Source: a virus
Direction: 5' to 3' (one strand)
Length of the DNA: 28,097 nt
IMG/VR virus record: IMGVR_UViG_3300010389_000096
Location: 1-28,097 of that record
This document shows, one piece after another, positions 24,134-28,097 of this stretch (the first letter of the stretch is position 1; each line of letters starts with the position of its first letter). The position numbers and the translations under genes were made by a program. The notes under the pieces were generated by a model, which was not told the DNA's origin, ran no database searches, and saw only the letters and a program-made list of their open reading frames with translations.

Positions 24134-24472
24134 TTAAAGAATTCCTTGGTCTTTTGCTTTTTTCATCTCTTCTTTTACGATTTCGGCAAGACGACTTCTT
24201 CTGATCTGAAAAGATTCTTGCATGGCGACTTGTTCCCTAGAAGGAGGTGCAGACATTTGATCTCTTTTTTGATCCAGTTGCTTGCGAAGAGATTCATTTT
24301 CGTCTCTTAGGGAGGCAATCTCTTTTTGTAGTTTTTCGATTGAACTTTCTAACTGCTGCCAACCAGAAAGTTCTTCTTCGCCATTGCCCATTGACATATT
24401 TTCTTGTTCCTTTAGCGAATCTTCCAAAGATTCAAGTATTAGGGTTTTTATAGTGTCTTTATCTATTTCCAT
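24134..24472 (-). CDS. Coiled-coil prohead core protein
   Basis: A 112-aa charged protein with an N-terminal amphipathic helix (MEIDKDTIKTLILESLEDSL), a central heptad coiled coil (about 38-70, SSIEKLQKEIASLRDENESL) and a C-terminal Lys/Glu helix. It lies immediately before the protease gene, where T4 has the small core genes 67 and 68. L-x-E type sites occur in the first helix, so it may be an internal core protein destroyed at maturation. No domain match beyond coiled coil; function from position. SD is GAGGATAT, and a terminator lies just upstream, so a promoter is expected in the gap to 24589. Confidence 0.65.
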   Translation of the reverse strand: MEIDKDTIKTLILESLEDSLKEQENMSMGNGEEELSGWQQLESSIEKLQKEIASLRDENESLRKQLDQKRDQMSAPPSREQVAMQESFQIRRSRLAEIVKEEMKKAKDQGIL

Positions 24473-24491
24473 TGATATATCCTCGTTATTT

Positions 24492-24584
24492 TTAACAAAA
24501 CAAAAGCGCGCTCCGCGCTGCTATTATGCTGCCTTTACAACAACGGCGGCAGACTGGAAGCATCCATTTTTTTGTAACAAACAT
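24492..24584 (-). CDS. Possible 30-codon small ORF over a terminator
   Basis: ATG 24584, five bases after the preceding stop, with GGGGTG as a weak SD; the peptide holds a cluster of Cys (V-C-R-R-C-C-K-G-S). The 3' part covers the hairpin at 24505-24519, which argues against it. In the frame of the preceding gene's stop codon, the same stretch reads NGCFQSAAVVVKAA then stop, so a different small coding remnant is also possible. Low confidence; it fills most of the 117-base gap. Confidence 0.2.
   Translation of the reverse strand: MFVTKKWMLPVCRRCCKGSIIAARSALLFC
24501..24520 (-). terminator. Intrinsic terminator before the prohead core gene
   Basis: Six-bp GC-rich stem AGCGCG / CGCGCT with a three-base loop, followed on the minus strand by TTTGTTTTGTT. 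It would separate the upstream head genes from the protease-scaffold operon. The very short loop makes the hairpin slightly strained. Confidence 0.6.
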
Positions 24585-24589
24585 TGTAA

Positions 24590-24886
24590 TCACCCCTTTT
24601 TTATCATTATGCCTTCATCAGACACAACTTTGTCTAATATATAAGTAGTACCGGAAGATAAGAAACCCAACAAAATAGGATCAAAAGGTGAATTACACAG
24701 GTCAAACAAGCCAAAAAGTGGTTCTAAAGCAGACAAGGCAAAACCAACCCAAAAACCAGTACACATACTACAAGAAAATAATTCTCCTAACTTTCCTGTA
24801 GTTGGTCGAACTGTATCAAAGATCTTTCCATAACAAAGGATCTGTGTTAGTCCAAAACAAGATAATACAAAGAAAATCAAATCCAT
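24590..24886 (-). CDS. DUF1360-type small membrane protein
   Basis: 98 aa from ATG 24886, chosen over 24922 because AAAGGA precedes it and because the first hydrophobic segment then begins at residue 2. The sequence has about three membrane segments (DLIFFVLSCFGLTQILCYG; WVGFALSALEPLFGLFDL; the segment ending GFLSSGTTYIL). The diagnostic part is GELFSCSMCTGFWVGFALSA, the S-C-x-x-C-x-G-F-W-x-G signature of DUF1360 family proteins, whose function is unknown. A head gene cluster is an unusual place; it may act at the membrane during infection or assembly, but nothing in the sequence says which. It starts 3 bases after the stop of the 659-aa gene. Confidence 0.75.
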   Translation of the reverse strand: MDLIFFVLSCFGLTQILCYGKIFDTVRPTTGKLGELFSCSMCTGFWVGFALSALEPLFGLFDLCNSPFDPILLGFLSSGTTYILDKVVSDEGIMIKKG

Positions 24887-24888
24887 AC

Positions 24889-26868
24889 TTAGTCCTTTAT
24901 GATGCCTGCAAGTTTTTGCCAACGACGTGATTCTGCCAAACTTTCGTCCATTGGTTGATCTTGTGTAAATTTTTGTCTTTGTCTTTCTCTATCTATTTCA
25001 CCTACGTTGACAAATTTTGGGTTTGATACGGTCTGCTTCCAGTCGGCTGGTAGGTATAGTCGCTTCATCTGAAAAAGTTTCCAAAAAATAGGAAATGAAT
25101 CTTTGTAACCAACTTTATCCTCAGTCTTAGGCATTTGTGCAAGAGTCTGCATCAGTGGCATCAAGTAAAATCTTAGCCCTTGCTGGCCTTTGATTTCTGG
25201 TGCTAATTTTTGAACAAGAACAAGAGGTTGTTTTACATTATTTATTTGTTGCTCTTGTTCATTTAAGCTCATTTCTCTTTCTGGCGGTCTTAGTAATAGA
25301 CCTTTTTTAAACAGAAAGTTCATCACTTTTCGGAAAGCAACTTCGTTATTTGGTTTTATGATTTCTTTGTATTTTGCTAATTCTATTGGATAATTATCTT
25401 TTTTTACAAACAAATTACTTGTTGAAGACAATTCTGTTGGTTGTCCTTGTTGAACGTTTGGTGATTTTGACGACTTGTTTGAAAGCTCATCTCTTGCTAT
25501 TTTCGTTGTTTGTTCCATATCTCGCATTGACGAAATAACTTTTACTGGGTTAAACTCGGAAGTTCTTTGTTCGCTGTACCAAGTAGAAAGTTTTTTTATA
25601 AAACCATGTAACTTTATTTTATCTTCTTCTGGGGCGTTTATTTTCTCTAGTTCTGCCCTTATATTTAATCCAGGCATTTGATTTTCACGAAAAATTGCTT
25701 TTTCACTTGCAAACATTTGTCTTATTTTGTCTAATAAAGGCTGAAAGGGTTTTATGTCTTTCAAATTTCTTTTACCCCATCTGATCACACTATCAACAAA
25801 TTCTTCTCCTTGTGAAGAGGCAAAATTTGGCTGTGTTTGATCTGTTGGCGCTGCTTGTCCTGCTGCTGGTTGTGCCGATGGTAATTCTGGTGGCTCTTCT
25901 TCTGGCTGAGCTTGTTGTATGTTTTGAAGTTCATTTTTTAACTCTTGTGAATTGACTATTACTTCAGGTTTGTTATCTGACCATTGAAGAAGTAGTTTTA
26001 AAAGTTCTTCTTTTAGTGTTACATTATCTCCAACCAGATCGTTTATGGCACTTATAATGAAAAGCTGTTCTGTTTCTTGGTTCTGCTCAAAAATTTCGAA
26101 GGTTTGCTTATCGGATTTTAGCATATCATCTTTGATTTTTCTGGTAAATTCGACTCCTTTATCGGACGATAATAACTGTATCAAATCTACTGAGCCTTTA
26201 TCAATTAAAAATTTATTTAAATCATTAACAGCAAATTCTACAGGTGTTCCTTCATCGATATCAAAATCATCGCCTTGTTGTGCTGATGATTGTTGTGCTG
26301 CTGCTGGTTGTGTTGATGGTGTTTGTTGTGCTGTTGCTGGTTGTTGTGCTGCTGGCTGTTGTGAAGATGGAGCATCCTGTTGTGATTCTAAACCAAAAAC
26401 TTTTTCTGCATCATCTGAAAGAGAGGTGATGTATCCACGAAATTCAGGATCTTTTGCAATAGCTTGTATACTCTGCACTATCTCAGGTACTGTTATTTTT
26501 TTTATTTTAATGTCTCTTGTGAGGTCTTTTATAAAAGCCTTTTCTTGATCTGTTGTGATATCTTCCTGCAAGGGAACAATGACTTTCTTATAAAGAGGCG
26601 TATTTTTGAACCTTTGATTGTTCATTAGTTCTGTCTGAAACTGTGAGATAAACTTAGAAGTTAGCTCTATGACTCTTTTTTGATCAACAGGTGGAGGAGG
26701 CTTGGATGGTTCATAACCTGCTTTTTGTCTCCAATATACATTTCCACCAAATGGTGTTTTTAGTTTTTCCATTCCTTTTGTTATGAAATTTCTTGCATTT
26801 ATTTCTTCAAGTGAATTTGCAAGCTCTTCTTTTATGATTTCTTGCAATTGTTTTTTTGTTATTTTCAT
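24889..26868 (-). CDS. Large hypothetical head-cluster protein with scaffold-like ends
   Basis: 659 aa from ATG 26868; an ATG four codons earlier (26880) abuts GGAGG with no spacing, so the later start is favoured. The N-terminus MKITKKQLQEIIKEELANSL is an amphipathic helix like those that direct T4 internal proteins into the prohead, and the C-terminus ends RRWQKLAGIIKD, nearly the same as the scaffold's end. Two Gln/Ala/Pro-rich low-complexity linkers (about 163-199 and 323-346) divide it into three mostly helical parts. No enzyme motif is visible. Most likely a core or internal virion protein packaged with the scaffold; portal-associated roles cannot be excluded. Overlaps of frames with the 202-aa gene show tight coupling. 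Confidence 0.7.
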   Translation of the reverse strand: MKITKKQLQEIIKEELANSLEEINARNFITKGMEKLKTPFGGNVYWRQKAGYEPSKPPPPVDQKRVIELTSKFISQFQTELMNNQRFKNTPLYKKVIVPLQEDITTDQEKAFIKDLTRDIKIKKITVPEIVQSIQAIAKDPEFRGYITSLSDDAEKVFGLESQQDAPSSQQPAAQQPATAQQTPSTQPAAAQQSSAQQGDDFDIDEGTPVEFAVNDLNKFLIDKGSVDLIQLLSSDKGVEFTRKIKDDMLKSDKQTFEIFEQNQETEQLFIISAINDLVGDNVTLKEELLKLLLQWSDNKPEVIVNSQELKNELQNIQQAQPEEEPPELPSAQPAAGQAAPTDQTQPNFASSQGEEFVDSVIRWGKRNLKDIKPFQPLLDKIRQMFASEKAIFRENQMPGLNIRAELEKINAPEEDKIKLHGFIKKLSTWYSEQRTSEFNPVKVISSMRDMEQTTKIARDELSNKSSKSPNVQQGQPTELSSTSNLFVKKDNYPIELAKYKEIIKPNNEVAFRKVMNFLFKKGLLLRPPEREMSLNEQEQQINNVKQPLVLVQKLAPEIKGQQGLRFYLMPLMQTLAQMPKTEDKVGYKDSFPIFWKLFQMKRLYLPADWKQTVSNPKFVNVGEIDRERQRQKFTQDQPMDESLAESRRWQKLAGIIKD

Positions 26869-26870
26869 TA

Positions 26871-27479
26871 CTACCACCATCCTCCTATGTATCTTCGTGA
26901 CGCATATCTCGGTATTGATCCTTTATCCTCTTCTTGTGGAACTTCTCCAAGTTCTGTACTTTCTTCTTCACTTGGATCTGTTAGTGTTTTTTCGAATTCT
27001 TTTTTATATCTCTCATCTGCATCTAAAGCAGGTTTTTCACTTTTTAGCCATTTTTCTAAATTCATAGAAAGAAGATGTTCTAACGGTATTTCATCTTTTG
27101 GCACCAACACGTTTGCTTCGAGGGATCCATAAACATTTCCAGCCTGTATACTTTCAGGCATACAAATACCCTTATCTACAAGAAAATCAAAAAGCCTATC
27201 TTGGGTTTCATAAGTTATATCTGAGTAATCTTGTTTCGCAAAAGCTATGATTTTCTTTTTTTCAGGCAAATAAACAATATCTATATGATCATGGTCTCTT
27301 ATGATCAGCCTACCATCTAAACCTCTTCTGACATTTAACGTGACGTTCATTGGAGGTTTAGAAAGAACTGTTTGTTTTGGTTGTTCTTGTGCCATTTCCT
27401 CTTGTGAGGAGATTTCTTCGCTTGAATCGTCTTTTGGCTTTATTACAATTTTCATATTTTTAATTTTTGTTTGCTTCAT
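26871..27479 (-). CDS. Hypothetical head-cluster protein, 202 aa
   Basis: Not recognised. An acidic, Ser/Glu/Gln-rich N-terminal arm (about 14-45) is followed by a compact domain rich in charged strands (NVTLNVRRGLDGRLIIRDHD; HIDIVYLPEKKKIIAFAKQD) and an acidic C-terminus that ends with a basic and aromatic RYASRRYIGGWW. It overlaps the end of the preceding gene by 20 bases; an internal ATG at 27455 could be the true start and would remove most of that overlap. The last codons supply the GGAGG used by the next gene. Position upstream of protease and scaffold suggests a portal-proximal or core role. Confidence 0.7.
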   Translation of the reverse strand: MKQTKIKNMKIVIKPKDDSSEEISSQEEMAQEQPKQTVLSKPPMNVTLNVRRGLDGRLIIRDHDHIDIVYLPEKKKIIAFAKQDYSDITYETQDRLFDFLVDKGICMPESIQAGNVYGSLEANVLVPKDEIPLEHLLSMNLEKWLKSEKPALDADERYKKEFEKTLTDPSEEESTELGEVPQEEDKGSIPRYASRRYIGGWW

Positions 27480-28097
27480 CCAAGAAGTATTGAACTTTTA
27501 ATAGTTCATTTATCATCTCTATATCAAACTCTTTTTGTCTAAATAGTTCGAGTTTTTCTAAAATTTTATTTGTTTTGTCTTTCATGCTCTTGTCTTGCTT
27601 TATTTCTTTCAGCTCAAGAACATCTTGAATTTTGCCCTTTATCCTTGCAAGCTCTTCGTTTAAGAAGATCTTTAGAGATAACCCATCGTCGCTAAAGGAA
27701 ATAAGGTAGTTTGTAAGAAGATCTTTTTGTTCTTTCAATAACACATCAGAGTACTTTTTATTAAATTTTTTGATAAAAGTGTTGTAAGTAAGACGATCAA
27801 GCGGTTTCATTTCTTTTTCTTTTTTTTCTTCATTGCTGCTCATCATTTCTATCAAAAATTCTTCTAAAAGAACTCTGTTTTTTATAGGTGTGGAGTTGTT
27901 GAAAACTTGATATATAGATGCAAGATCCTTGTAGTTTTTTACAAAGTTAGAAAACACAGAAGGAGACAAGGTGTTGTTTATTTTGTTGACAACCTTTGTT
28001 TGTTCCTTAAAAATATCTTGTGGTGGTAGAAAGCTGTATTCCATCCTTGCTTCTCTTAGGATTTTTTCTGCTATCTTTCTTTCAATGTTTTTTGTTT
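27460..28097 (-). CDS. Hypothetical head-cluster protein, 3' part (runs off right edge)
   Basis: An ATG at 28044 exists, but the frame stays open to the window edge and the added residues (IERKIAEKILREAR) continue the same charged helical style, so the gene probably starts outside the window. The visible 212 residues are mainly alpha-helical with long Lys/Glu-rich stretches, an internal coiled coil (about 120-160 of the ATG-based numbering), and no membrane or enzyme motif. In T4-like genomes the portal gene lies further upstream of this cluster. Function unknown. Confidence 0.65.
   Translation of the reverse strand, partial: TKNIERKIAEKILREARMEYSFLPPQDIFKEQTKVVNKINNTLSPSVFSNFVKNYKDLASIYQVFNNSTPIKNRVLLEEFLIEMMSSNEEKKEKEMKPLDRLTYNTFIKKFNKKYSDVLLKEQKDLLTNYLISFSDDGLSLKIFLNEELARIKGKIQDVLELKEIKQDKSMKDKTNKILEKLELFRQKEFDIEMINELLKVQYFLDEANKN

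Noticed and set aside
26244-26429. Low-complexity Gln/Ala coding as a possible tandem repeat or recombination site
   Set aside because: The triplet-rich repeats are explained by a Gln/Ala/Pro linker of the 659-aa protein; no exact long repeat unit was seen.

Overview
The window is part of the genome of a large contractile-tailed (myovirus) phage with a T4-type virion gene set. It is AT-rich and compact, and every gene I could support lies on the minus strand, so transcription runs from high to low coordinates. T4-type families recognised from the translations are the tail sheath, tail tube, gp26-type baseplate protein, gp53-type wedge protein, neck proteins, prohead protease and gp23-type major capsid protein. 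No bacterial housekeeping gene is present except a phage-borne copy of ribosomal protein bS21. Most genes have Shine-Dalgarno-like leaders, so the host translates by the usual SD mechanism; host identity cannot be read from the sequence. Repeated short patterns (a K-x-L-x-x-I-I-K-E-E-L start and a W-Q-K-[LI]-A-G-I end) remind me of uncultured aquatic T4-like phages, but that is an impression.

Layout in transcription order. 28097-24473: early head genes. These are a gene cut by the right edge, a 202-aa unknown, a 659-aa unknown with scaffold-like ends, a DUF1360-type membrane protein, and a terminator. 24472-21701: prohead operon with a coiled-coil core protein, the gp21-type protease, a 152-aa unknown, bS21, and an acidic coiled-coil scaffold. 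21676-19958: major capsid protein with its own terminator. 19888-17107: a mobile island with a GIY-YIG homing endonuclease, a displaced copy of the capsid gene 3' end plus a second terminator, a zinc-finger/EDxHD-type homing endonuclease, and a membrane-anchored HExxH protease-like protein. 17074-14514: three neck and tail-completion genes. 14420-881: sheath, two tube paralogues, gp26-type protein with an overlapping +1/-2-frame ORF (probable programmed frameshift), tape measure, a tube/baseplate-type protein, a gp53-type protein, a very long hub-like protein with an N-terminal M23 peptidase, and a 405-aa orphan. 871-1: the start of a family A DNA polymerase, marking the passage from virion to replication genes.

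Together the genes build the prohead (scaffold, protease, capsid), the neck, and the tail (sheath, tube, tape measure, baseplate, tail-borne peptidoglycan hydrolase). Four multi-gene late units begin near an identical octamer ACTATTTA in the short gaps upstream of scaffold, sheath, tube and tape-measure genes, a candidate late promoter element. No gap reaches 300 bases; the longest gaps (about 90-140 bases) are described in the features. I saw no tRNA, CRISPR array, insertion sequence or origin.

The most unusual observations are the duplicated and synonymously recoded capsid 3' end bracketing the GIY-YIG gene, the ribosomal protein gene inside the prohead operon, the likely frameshift fusion at the gp26-type gene, and a family A polymerase whose N-terminal part seems too short for a normal proofreading domain.
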